DNA of 64,000 nt, taken from contig JAZKEF010000017.1 of the NCBI GenBank assembly GCA_040387195.1, positions 186,001 through 250,000 of the forward strand. Direction: 5' to 3'. Position 1 is the stretch's first letter; each line of letters starts with the position of its first letter. Below the pieces are notes generated by a model. The model was not told the DNA's origin and did not search any database. It was given only the letters and a program-made list of their open reading frames with translations. The position numbers and the translations under genes are program-made. This document shows, in pieces, positions 43,042-51,346 of the stretch. The DNA is from UKL13-3 sp040387195 (GTDB lineage Bacteria; Bacteroidota; Bacteroidia; UKL13-3).

Positions 43042-44270
43042 CCTTTACCGAAAATATGAAGCTGGCTTTAACCTCCATTGCCGGCAATAAAGCGCGGGCA
43101 ACTATTACGGCATTGATTATTGCTATCGGAATTATGGCGTTGGTGGGTATCCTAACAGCCATTGATGGTATTAAGGCTTCCATTAACAGCAGCTTTTCCA
43201 ACATGGGAGCCAATACGTTTAATATTAAAAACAGGGGGAATAATGTGCAGTTTGGTGTAAAAGGGAAAGCACCTAAAAAATACCAAACCATCACCAAACA
43301 GGAGGCTTACGCTTTCATCGAACAATATTCCTACCCGTCTACTACATCACTTTCGGTAAATGCATCCTTTGCCAGTACGGTAAAGTATGGTTCCAATAAA
43401 ACAGATCCCAACGTAATGGTAATGGGAGGGGATGAACACTATTTGCAGGTAGGTGGTTATGAAATAGCAAGCGGACGAAATTTTGGAGAAAAGGAAGTGG
43501 CTTCGGCAGGCAATGTTGCATTGATTGGTAAAGAGATAAAAACCAAACTGTTTAAAAACCAAAATCCGTTGGGAGAGCCCATATTTGTTGGCGGTGCCAA
43601 GTACAGGGTGGTAGGAGTTCTCAAAGAAAAAGGTTCGGCAATGGGTTTTGGAGGCGATCGAATTGTGATTGTTCCGCTGGAAAATGCACGACAGGTATTT
43701 GCACGTCCAAATATGAGTTTTGTAATTACCGTGGCCATTCAGGATGTTCCCAAAATGGAAGCAGCAGTTGAAGAAGCAGAGGCTGTTTTTAGAAGGGTCA
43801 GGCATTTGCCGGCTATGTCGGAAAATAACTTTGAAGTGCTGAAAGCGGATAATATGGCCAAGGAACTCATTGGCAATTTAAAATATGTAACCATTGCGGC
43901 CACTGTTATTGGTTTTATTACCTTACTGGGAGCCGCTGTGGGTCTTATGAATATTATGCTAGTGTCGGTAACCGAACGCACCCGCGAGATAGGGATCCGC
44001 AAATCCATCGGGGCCACTGCAAAGGTTATCCGCAGGCAGTTTTTGTTTGAGGCAATCGTAATTTGCCAGATTGGTGGCATAGGTGGTGTGATATTGGGCC
44101 TGGCCATGGGCAATGCCGTTTCCATGCTGATGAGCGGAGGATTTATCATTCCATGGTTATGGATTATGTGCGGTATTGTATTGTGTTTTGCAGTTGGATT
44201 AATTTCAGGTATCTATCCAGCAATCAAAGCCTCGCGGCTTGATCCGATTGAAGCCTTGCGCTACGAGTAA
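43038..44270 (+). CDS. MacB/FtsX-type ABC transporter permease
   Basis: 410 residues. An N-terminal helix (ATITALIIAIGIMALVGILTAI) leads into a large periplasmic MacB-PCD domain (about 45-270), then three helices form the FtsX domain, with RTREIGIRKSIGATAKVIRRQF the cytoplasmic coupling segment and the C-terminal SGIYPAIKASRLDPIEALRYE the strongest family signature. Such proteins move lipids, peptides or signals mechanically with a separate ATPase (MacB/LolD-like), which is not encoded here. Coupled by a four-base overlap to the barrel gene. Length normal. Confidence 0.92.
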   Translation: MTFTENMKLALTSIAGNKARATITALIIAIGIMALVGILTAIDGIKASINSSFSNMGANTFNIKNRGNNVQFGVKGKAPKKYQTITKQEAYAFIEQYSYPSTTSLSVNASFASTVKYGSNKTDPNVMVMGGDEHYLQVGGYEIASGRNFGEKEVASAGNVALIGKEIKTKLFKNQNPLGEPIFVGGAKYRVVGVLKEKGSAMGFGGDRIVIVPLENARQVFARPNMSFVITVAIQDVPKMEAAVEEAEAVFRRVRHLPAMSENNFEVLKADNMAKELIGNLKYVTIAATVIGFITLLGAAVGLMNIMLVSVTERTREIGIRKSIGATAKVIRRQFLFEAIVICQIGGIGGVILGLAMGNAVSMLMSGGFIIPWLWIMCGIVLCFAVGLISGIYPAIKASRLDPIEALRYE

Positions 44271-44299
44271 CTTGTATTCGGCTTAGCCTTTTATTCCGC

Positions 44300-44307
44300 T
44301 ATATTTG
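44300..44307 (+). promoter_or_regulatory. -7 element for the pseudouridine synthase gene
   Basis: TATATTTG matches the consensus exactly. It ends only four bases before ATG 44312, so a transcript from it would be nearly leaderless or use a later start (ATG 44339). The -33 element is not clear. Confidence 0.5.
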
Positions 44308-44311
44308 CGCC

Positions 44312-45031
44312 ATGCAAAAAATTCCTCCTTTTAAGGATATGATTGTGTTTGAGGACGATCATCTTATCTTTATCAATAAACCCGCTTATATATCTTCGCT
44401 TGATGAACGCAACAGTGATGCCCCAAGTTTGCTGAGTCTTGCCAAACGTTACTGGCCCGAGGCACAATTGTGTCACAGGCTGGATAAAGAAACCTCAGGC
44501 ATTATGGTTATTGCCAAGGATCCGGAAACGTATCGTACCATGGCCATGAAATTTGAAGCACGCGAAATTGAGAAATGCTATCATGCTTTGGTGGGCGGGA
44601 ATTTACAGGTTGACCATAAATCGATTGTATTACCATTGAGTGTAACCAAAAAAGGATTGGCTAAAATTGATATGAAAGAAGGTAAACCAGCCGAGACAAT
44701 CATTACCACTGTGAAGTTGTGGCAGCATTACTCGTTGCTGGAGTGTAAGCCTGTTTCGGGGCGTTTGCACCAAATCAGAATTCACCTTTCATCCCAAAAC
44801 TTCCCGATAGTTGCCGATACACAATATGGCGGAAAGGTTCCCCTATTATCCAAGATGAAACGCAATTTTAAATTTGGTAAGTTTGAGGAGGAGCAGGGAT
44901 TGATTAAACGTGTTGCCCTGCATGCGTATAAACTCGTATTTGATATTGAAGGCAAGGTATATGATGTAGTTGCCCCCTATCCCAAAGATATAGATGTACT
45001 GGTGAAGTTGTTTGATAAGCACGATAGCTAG
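44312..45031 (+). CDS. RluA-family pseudouridine synthase
   Basis: 239 residues. FEDDHLIFINKPAYISSLDE is the family opening, CHRLDKETSGIMVIAKDPE carries the catalytic Asp (in HRLDKETSG), and CKPVSGRLHQIRIHLSSQNF-PIVADTQYGG is the RNA-binding end. No S4 domain is present. Isomerises uridine to pseudouridine in rRNA or tRNA; target not determined. An alternative start ATG 44339 (MIVFEDDHLIF), preceded by AAGGAT, fits the domain boundary and would give a normal leader; I keep the first ATG as the longer option. Confidence 0.9.
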   Translation: MQKIPPFKDMIVFEDDHLIFINKPAYISSLDERNSDAPSLLSLAKRYWPEAQLCHRLDKETSGIMVIAKDPETYRTMAMKFEAREIEKCYHALVGGNLQVDHKSIVLPLSVTKKGLAKIDMKEGKPAETIITTVKLWQHYSLLECKPVSGRLHQIRIHLSSQNFPIVADTQYGGKVPLLSKMKRNFKFGKFEEEQGLIKRVALHAYKLVFDIEGKVYDVVAPYPKDIDVLVKLFDKHDS

Positions 45032-45037
45032 ATCGTT

Positions 45038-45505
45038 ATGGACAAGGAAATATTATTTCAACTCTCCGAACTCGGACTTACCTTACCAGAAATAACTACT
45101 CCCGGAGGTTCTTACATATCGGTCAATGTTCGGGGTAATATTGTGTATGTTGCCATTCAGTTTCCGATTGTGAACGGGGAGTACTTTTACCTTGGGAGAT
45201 TAGGAAAAGAAATTACAACTGAAGATGGATACAAAGCTATGCAATTAGCAGCTTTAAATGTGCTTGCTCAGATCCATATAAAAATCGGTTTCGAAAAAAT
45301 AGAAGGATTGAACCATGTTGATGCATACTACCAGGCTGCCGAAGGTTGGGATGATGGCCCTAAGGTGGTAAACGGAGCATCCGACTTGTTTGTGCAGGTG
45401 CTTGGTGATAAAGGAATCCACACCCGTGCCATATTCGGGGTTGATGTATTGCCCCGTAATTTTAGCGTGGGGTTAACTTGTACGTTTACATTGTCCGGTT
45501 TTTAG
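45038..45505 (+). CDS. RidA/YjgF-like family protein
   Basis: 155 residues of the chorismate-mutase-like RidA fold, in the longer YjgF-related branch: GLTLPEITTPGGSYISVNVRGN, GEYFYLGRLGKEITTEDGYKAMQLAALNVLAQI, and GWDDGPKVVNGASDLFVQVLGDKG-IHTRAIFGVDVLP. RidA members deaminate reactive enamine/imine intermediates, but the Arg needed is here in HTRAIFG and its role in this branch is untested. Starts six bases after the pseudouridine synthase and is likely cotranscribed. Confidence 0.88.
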   Translation: MDKEILFQLSELGLTLPEITTPGGSYISVNVRGNIVYVAIQFPIVNGEYFYLGRLGKEITTEDGYKAMQLAALNVLAQIHIKIGFEKIEGLNHVDAYYQAAEGWDDGPKVVNGASDLFVQVLGDKGIHTRAIFGVDVLPRNFSVGLTCTFTLSGF

Positions 45506-45532
45506 CTATTTGATGTGAGCTATCGGCAAGTA

Positions 45533-47467
45533 TTATTGGTCTTTACGCTGAGTCGACTGATACAATCCATTGCGGTATAATACCGAAATACCCTGCAGGT
45601 AATGCTGAAAGTCGGAATACAATTGTTTGCCTTCTTTCCCTTTTAAAACGATTGGACCTCCTATAAACGACAAAGAATCTATTTGATGATAGTAGTATTT
45701 TTTTGTGTTCATATCACAACTTAAGACCTGACCTTTTTCATTTTGCATATACAACATTTCGGCAGTGTTGCGGCTTATGGCAAATGGTTTAAAATGGTTG
45801 CTGAACACATTTTGGCCTATAAAATGATACGGTCCCTTGTAGCCGCTTTCCAACAACACAGTTGGAGCCAAATCTATTTGCGAACAGGTTCTGCTAAACA
45901 CCTGCGGAGGTTTGGATGTATTGAGCAACAGTGCCGGAATATGAAACATTTTGTATTGTAAATGTTTGGGTTCGTATACCTCACCATGGTCGGCCACAAT
46001 TACAAACAGTGTATTTTTAAACTCGGGATGTTTGGCGCATTTATCCAAAAAATTTCCCATTACATAATCCGTGTAATAAAATGTAGCTTCTTCCGGTTTC
46101 ATCCGCTTTACTTCGGGATGGCTTTCGGCAAATTGGGGAGGAAGGTCGAAAGGAGCATGGTTACTGATGGTGAGAATAACAGAGAATTTGGGTTTTTGAT
46201 TGGGTGTGCTCCAGATCATCGGATACGCTTTATCGAATAAATCCTCATCACACACGCCCCAGTTGTTTTTGAAATGAGAGGACGTGAAACTGTTTACATC
46301 GGAAATCTGTTGAATACCTCCTTGCGTGAGGAACAAATCCATATCATCATACTGCATGTCGCCACCATGGATAAACTGGGTTTCATAGCCGGCATCCAGT
46401 AAAATATTACCGAGAGAGTGAAATTCGTTCAACCCTTTTCTGCGGATCAAACTGTTTCCCAACACAGCCGGAAATCCTGCCAATGTAGATGTAAGACCTT
46501 GCTGTGTGCGCGATCCATTGGCATAACACCTGGAGAATGATACTCCTTTTTTGCTCCACTCATCATACCGAGGTGATAGTGGTTTGCCATGCAGGCTGCC
46601 AATATTGATGGCTGAAAAGGTTTCAACAATGATGAATACAATATTTTTAGGTTGGGTAGCAATGGATTTATTGTGTTTGCGCAAGGTTGGCCACCAAAGG
46701 GTATCATGAAACTCGGAAGGGTGAATGCTTTGTGTTTGAATGTGTTTGATGGCACTGCTGTCGGTTATTCCGGGAAAGATGGAAAGATCATGGTTGTAAA
46801 TCCGGTTTTGGTCGAATGATTTTACGAACGTATACATGCCGTTTGACGACATCTGGTTGAGAAGTGATGAAGTAGAATAGGAGGTAATATACCACAGTGG
46901 CATACCGTACAACAAAAATGAAGTGCCAACAAAAGTGACAATAGTTGCCGAAAACCACAGTAACGGTTTTTCATACCGCGGCAGTTGTTTGGCCATTTGT
47001 TTTTGGTGCCACCAAACAAAAGCATACATCAGCAACGCAAATACAACGAGCGCTTTTATAAGCGGAAAACCCTTGTATAACATCGGAAGTACAATGTCGA
47101 AATGATTGATTACCTCCATGGCAAGCGCATTCATCCGGGTGCCATATTGCTTAAAATAAAATATATCGGCCAGGTTGGTGAAGAAAACGATGGCAATAGA
47201 AGTATTGAAGAGGAGGTAAAAAAAGCGAAGGTATTTTTCACTGAAAATTTTAAAAGGACTGCTCAATAGAAAGGAAACGAGCAACGACATTGAAATGGCA
47301 TTGGAGTCCATTATTAGGCCTATTAAAAAGCACAGAAAAATATCCATACCCGGGTTTTGCATGGCTTCATCATAATAGTAGAAAAAAAAGGCACCGCGCA
47401 GCAAGCTTAGTATCAATAGCGCAGTAAAGTAAAGTTTGAGTAGGTAGAGATAAAATATTTTGTTCAT
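45533..47467 (-). CDS. LtaS-like sulfatase-family phosphotransferase
   Basis: 644 residues. Five N-terminal membrane helices (about 5-190, e.g. LLILSLLRGAFFFYYYDEA) precede an extracytoplasmic alkaline phosphatase/sulfatase domain. Metal residues: E282 in FIIVETFSAINIG and Thr nucleophile T321 in NGSRTQQGLTS; VIVADHGEVYEP and the following IPALLLNT hold the distal Asp-His pair. It resembles lipoteichoic-acid synthase-type enzymes that move glycerophosphate or phosphoethanolamine onto glycans or lipids; Gram-negative homologues decorate envelope polymers. Followed upstream by a barrel gene (47490) that may share its transcript. Confidence 0.88.
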   Translation of the reverse strand: MNKIFYLYLLKLYFTALLILSLLRGAFFFYYYDEAMQNPGMDIFLCFLIGLIMDSNAISMSLLVSFLLSSPFKIFSEKYLRFFYLLFNTSIAIVFFTNLADIFYFKQYGTRMNALAMEVINHFDIVLPMLYKGFPLIKALVVFALLMYAFVWWHQKQMAKQLPRYEKPLLWFSATIVTFVGTSFLLYGMPLWYITSYSTSSLLNQMSSNGMYTFVKSFDQNRIYNHDLSIFPGITDSSAIKHIQTQSIHPSEFHDTLWWPTLRKHNKSIATQPKNIVFIIVETFSAINIGSLHGKPLSPRYDEWSKKGVSFSRCYANGSRTQQGLTSTLAGFPAVLGNSLIRRKGLNEFHSLGNILLDAGYETQFIHGGDMQYDDMDLFLTQGGIQQISDVNSFTSSHFKNNWGVCDEDLFDKAYPMIWSTPNQKPKFSVILTISNHAPFDLPPQFAESHPEVKRMKPEEATFYYTDYVMGNFLDKCAKHPEFKNTLFVIVADHGEVYEPKHLQYKMFHIPALLLNTSKPPQVFSRTCSQIDLAPTVLLESGYKGPYHFIGQNVFSNHFKPFAISRNTAEMLYMQNEKGQVLSCDMNTKKYYYHQIDSLSFIGGPIVLKGKEGKQLYSDFQHYLQGISVLYRNGLYQSTQRKDQ

Positions 47468-47489
47468 GGCTTGTTGGAGTAGATGTTAT

Positions 47490-49169
47490 CTAAAAGTCAC
47501 ACCATCGGGGATTGATGTTCCACCGGAAAGCGATGGATCCATTGAAAGTTTGTGATTCAAAAACAGGCAATGCGCTTGTTGTTTTTCGGTAAGCAACCTG
47601 TAGGTCGATAAACATATTGTGACGGAACATATAGGAAACAAGTATCTCTCCTACATAAAGCGTAGTGGTGACTCCCTGCCCAATCACATTTCCATATTCA
47701 CGAACACGGCTATAATAGCTGAGCCTGATATCACTTCCCCAATTGCTTCCATTGGTATCATTCCCGTATGTCGTCATCATCATTTTAGAGGTAATAAACA
47801 ACTTGTTTGTTGGCTGATACCTTATTATGGCAATACTCTCTTTGAAATTTGCTCCCAGTGGATGTGCCATGTTTTGATTATAGTTTGCATAAGCATTCAG
47901 CCTGTTGTAGGAAGTATACATATAAGGGCGTACACGGTTGTATTCCAATTGCAGGTCTAAATTACGGATGCCCAAAACATCTATATATTTTACTCCGGCC
48001 TGAAATGCAGTTTTGTTGCCCCACCAGTCTCTTTTTCCAAGCAACTCATCAAACACCAGTTCCGAAATGGCAACTTGTCCGTAAAGTGAAAAATGTGCTA
48101 GGAAATTATACTTCCAGTCAAGACCTAAAATTGCTTTATCGGGACTGTTCAATCCATTTTCAATCGGTTTATAAAAAATAATCGGGTTGGCATACTGCAT
48201 GTCGAATCCACCATTGGCATATCCACTGTCGCGTTGGAATGAAATGGTTTGGAACAATCCAAGGTTAAATTTTTTAGTTAGATTAATGCTGGCATGTGTG
48301 GTGGCAAAGTAGTGCCGCCTGGGATAAAGACTCTGAGTGGGCGGCTGGTAGTCGATGAGTTGTCCCCAGATATTTGAGTAATGGACTTTCCAAATACGGG
48401 TATTTACCCTCAAAAAAAGCACATCGTGTGCAAAGTCCGACATGGTAAGCGAACGGTAACCATTTCCGAAAAAGTTACGCCCTTGTCCAAGCTGGATATC
48501 AAAATATTTTCCGGCCTGATAACTCACATACCCGCTAGCCAGCCAATAGTTAAATGTTCGGCTGTCGCTTGTTTTTAAAAAAGACTGGCCCGGAATAACT
48601 TCATATTTGTCATAAAAAGACTGATTCCAGGAGTTCAGCTTTTGGATCTCGTCACAAAATTGGGTATAAAAGGAAAGATTTTCGCCAATTTGGCCTCTCA
48701 TTTCAAATCCCCTGTTATTGAGGTATAAAAGTTCCCCCTGTGCGTTATCATATTCAAATTTTTGGTATGCAATTGGGTTTACCACCAATTTAAAATCAGG
48801 AATCACCGCATCATACACCGCTGCCTTGTGTTTATACATTCCTGTGCGCCATACACTTTTTTTACTGAGGGTGTTTTCTGAACTACTGTATTCGAAATTA
48901 TCGTTTTGCAAATAGGCAAGATTGAAATAATCCTGCCCGCTAAGTTTTGCGGAGCTTATGTTAAAGCTATCAACGTATGACGCAATGCTGCTGCGTTTGT
49001 ATGATTTGGTAGAGGTGGTAAATTCGGCCGGGGTTGCAAGGCGTCCCTGTTTAATCTCCATTCTGTCGAGCACATGTATGCTATACGAACCTAACGGGAT
49101 ATAAGAACCTTGGCCCAAAACGGTTGTCGACAACAGGATAATCGGAATGAAAATTCGGAGTTTATGCAT
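47490..49169 (-). CDS. Outer-membrane beta-barrel protein, RemB/Wzi-like
   Basis: 559 residues. Signal peptide MHKLRIFIPIILLSTTVLGQ, then a helical linker and a long beta-rich barrel (about 120-559) with LGQGRNFFGNGYRSLTMSD, typical of capsule-assembly Wzi-like barrels, and an aromatic C-terminus (NPRWCDF). In Flavobacterium the similar protein RemB takes part in gliding motility. The match to RemB is by overall look and length, not by any alignment. It lies 22 bases upstream of the LtaS-like gene, hinting at a joint role in surface polymers. Confidence 0.6.
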   Translation of the reverse strand: MHKLRIFIPIILLSTTVLGQGSYIPLGSYSIHVLDRMEIKQGRLATPAEFTTSTKSYKRSSIASYVDSFNISSAKLSGQDYFNLAYLQNDNFEYSSSENTLSKKSVWRTGMYKHKAAVYDAVIPDFKLVVNPIAYQKFEYDNAQGELLYLNNRGFEMRGQIGENLSFYTQFCDEIQKLNSWNQSFYDKYEVIPGQSFLKTSDSRTFNYWLASGYVSYQAGKYFDIQLGQGRNFFGNGYRSLTMSDFAHDVLFLRVNTRIWKVHYSNIWGQLIDYQPPTQSLYPRRHYFATTHASINLTKKFNLGLFQTISFQRDSGYANGGFDMQYANPIIFYKPIENGLNSPDKAILGLDWKYNFLAHFSLYGQVAISELVFDELLGKRDWWGNKTAFQAGVKYIDVLGIRNLDLQLEYNRVRPYMYTSYNRLNAYANYNQNMAHPLGANFKESIAIIRYQPTNKLFITSKMMMTTYGNDTNGSNWGSDIRLSYYSRVREYGNVIGQGVTTTLYVGEILVSYMFRHNMFIDLQVAYRKTTSALPVFESQTFNGSIAFRWNINPRWCDF

Positions 49170-49223
49170 GATTGCAAAAATGCTTTTTTATGTGGTGAAT
49201 CAAAATACTTATTTTGCGCTACC

Positions 49224-51305
49224 ATGAATGAACAGGAAGCTACCATCCGAATGAATGAGTTGATAACCGTTATCAACCGACATAACTATAATTACTACAC
49301 ATTATCAAGGCCTACCATCAGTGATACGGACTTTGATTTTCTGCTGAAAGAGCTGGAAGCGCTAGAGCAACAATATCCAAATCTGGCTAAGGCCGACTCT
49401 CCAACCCAACAGGTAGGGGGAAGCATTACCAAGGAATTTGCACAGGTAAAACACAGATACCCGATGATGAGCCTTGGGAACACCTACTCGGAGGATGAGT
49501 TGAAAGAGTTTGATGAGCGGGTGCGTAAGAGCATAGGGCATGAAGTGGAGTACGTGGTGGAGCTTAAATTTGACGGACTGGCCATCAGTATTTCATATGA
49601 AAACGGTATGATGGTAAGGGCTGTAACCCGGGGAGATGGCGTGCAGGGTGATGATGTAACCACCAATGTGAAAACCATTAAATCCATTCCGCAGCAATTG
49701 CCTGCGGGGGACTATCCTTCATCATTTGATATCCGCGGAGAAATTTTTATGCACCGCAAAACGTTTGATAAACTCAATAACGAATTACGCAAAGAGCTGG
49801 AAACAAAAGGATTTGACGAAGAGGAAATTAAAGAGAAACTCTATAAGAATCCCCGCAATTTCGCCTCGGGTTCTTTAAAACTGCAGGACTCCCGCGAGGT
49901 CGCCAAACGACCGCTCGATTGTTTTTTGTATTTCATCTATGCCGATAAACAGGTGGCGCACACACACTATGATAGCTTGCAAAAGGCTGCAGCATGGGGT
50001 TTTCAGGTAAGTGACCACTACAAGTTATGCAAGAGTATTGATGAGGTGATGGACTTTATTCATTTTTATGATACCGAAAGGGAACACCTGAGCTATGAAA
50101 TAGATGGGGTTGTGATTAAAGTGAACAGTTACGAGCAGCAACAGGAGTTGGGCTTTACAGCAAAAAATCCACGCTGGGCCATCTCTTATAAATACAAGTC
50201 GCAAAACGCACTCACCCAATTGCAGAAAATAACCTATCAGGTTGGTCGTACCGGAGCTATTACACCTGTTGCCAACCTCACTCCTGTGGTACTTGCCGGC
50301 ACAACTGTGAAACGAGCGAGTTTATACAATGCTGATGAAATTGAACGTCTGGATTTACACGAAGGGGATTGGGTATACGTTGAAAAAGGTGGAGAAATCA
50401 TTCCCAAAGTAACGGGAGTAGAGTTAAGCAAACGGCAACCCGATGCATCAAAGTTTGTATATGCAACAACTTGTCCTGAGTGTGGCACAACCCTCGTCCG
50501 CAAAGAGGGAGAAGTGGTTCATTACTGCCCGAATGAAACCGGATGTGCTCCGCAACTTATTGGGAGGATTGAACATTTTATTGGCAGGAAGGCAATGAAT
50601 ATTGATAGCCTGGGAGGCGAAACTATTGCAGGATTGTATCAGAAAAGCCTCATAAAAACCTATGCCGATTTGTATGCATTAACTCAAGACCAACTGCTGG
50701 GACTGGAATTTGAGACCTACAATGAAAAAAAGGACCAATGGGGTAAACGCTCCTTACAGGAAAAGTCGGTGGTGAATATGTTGCAGGGAATTGAAGAATC
50801 TAAAAAAATGCCCTTTGAAAAAGTGCTGTTTGCCTTAGGTATTCGTATGGTGGGCGAAACGGTAGCTAAAAAACTGGCTAAACATTTTCTCACCCTCGAT
50901 AAACTGATGGCAGCCGGCAAGGAAGAAATAGCGGGCATTTATGAAATTGGAGAAAAAATTGCGGATAATGTGGTTCGTTTTTTTGCAGACACAGACAATA
51001 TGAACATCTGCGAACAACTCAAAAGGTATGGACTTTGTTTAGAGGTGGTGGAAGAAGAAGGAGTGGTGCGTACAAATGTACTCGAAGGAAAAAGTTTTTT
51101 GGTGTCGGGTGTTTTTTCAATAAGTCGCGATGAACTTAAGAAAATGATCGAACTCAATGGTGGTCGCAATATTGGTAGTATTAGCAAAAGCCTGAATTAC
51201 CTGATAGCGGGAGATAAAATGGGGCCAGAAAAGCTCAAAAAAGCAACAGATCTAAATGTTCCAATTATAGGCGAAGAAGAATTCATGAAGATGATTGGAG
51301 TTTAG
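49224..51305 (+). CDS. ligA: NAD-dependent DNA ligase
   Basis: 693 residues. Domain Ia helices (MNEQEATIRMNELITVINR) are followed by the adenylation domain with active-site Lys in VVELKFDGLAIS (about 114-125), the OB domain with GRTGAITPVANLTPV, the four-Cys zinc finger CPECGTT...CPNETGC (about 417-440), helix-hairpin-helix repeats and a C-terminal BRCT domain (VSGVFSISRDELKKMIELNG). I choose 49224 because the longer in-frame start at 49110 lies within the divergent barrel gene and has no homology. Seals nicks in replication. Confidence 0.96.
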   Translation: MNEQEATIRMNELITVINRHNYNYYTLSRPTISDTDFDFLLKELEALEQQYPNLAKADSPTQQVGGSITKEFAQVKHRYPMMSLGNTYSEDELKEFDERVRKSIGHEVEYVVELKFDGLAISISYENGMMVRAVTRGDGVQGDDVTTNVKTIKSIPQQLPAGDYPSSFDIRGEIFMHRKTFDKLNNELRKELETKGFDEEEIKEKLYKNPRNFASGSLKLQDSREVAKRPLDCFLYFIYADKQVAHTHYDSLQKAAAWGFQVSDHYKLCKSIDEVMDFIHFYDTEREHLSYEIDGVVIKVNSYEQQQELGFTAKNPRWAISYKYKSQNALTQLQKITYQVGRTGAITPVANLTPVVLAGTTVKRASLYNADEIERLDLHEGDWVYVEKGGEIIPKVTGVELSKRQPDASKFVYATTCPECGTTLVRKEGEVVHYCPNETGCAPQLIGRIEHFIGRKAMNIDSLGGETIAGLYQKSLIKTYADLYALTQDQLLGLEFETYNEKKDQWGKRSLQEKSVVNMLQGIEESKKMPFEKVLFALGIRMVGETVAKKLAKHFLTLDKLMAAGKEEIAGIYEIGEKIADNVVRFFADTDNMNICEQLKRYGLCLEVVEEEGVVRTNVLEGKSFLVSGVFSISRDELKKMIELNGGRNIGSISKSLNYLIAGDKMGPEKLKKATDLNVPIIGEEEFMKMIGV

Positions 51306-51346
51306 ATAATCTCACCATGACAGAACTTCTTCTTACGAAGTGGTCT

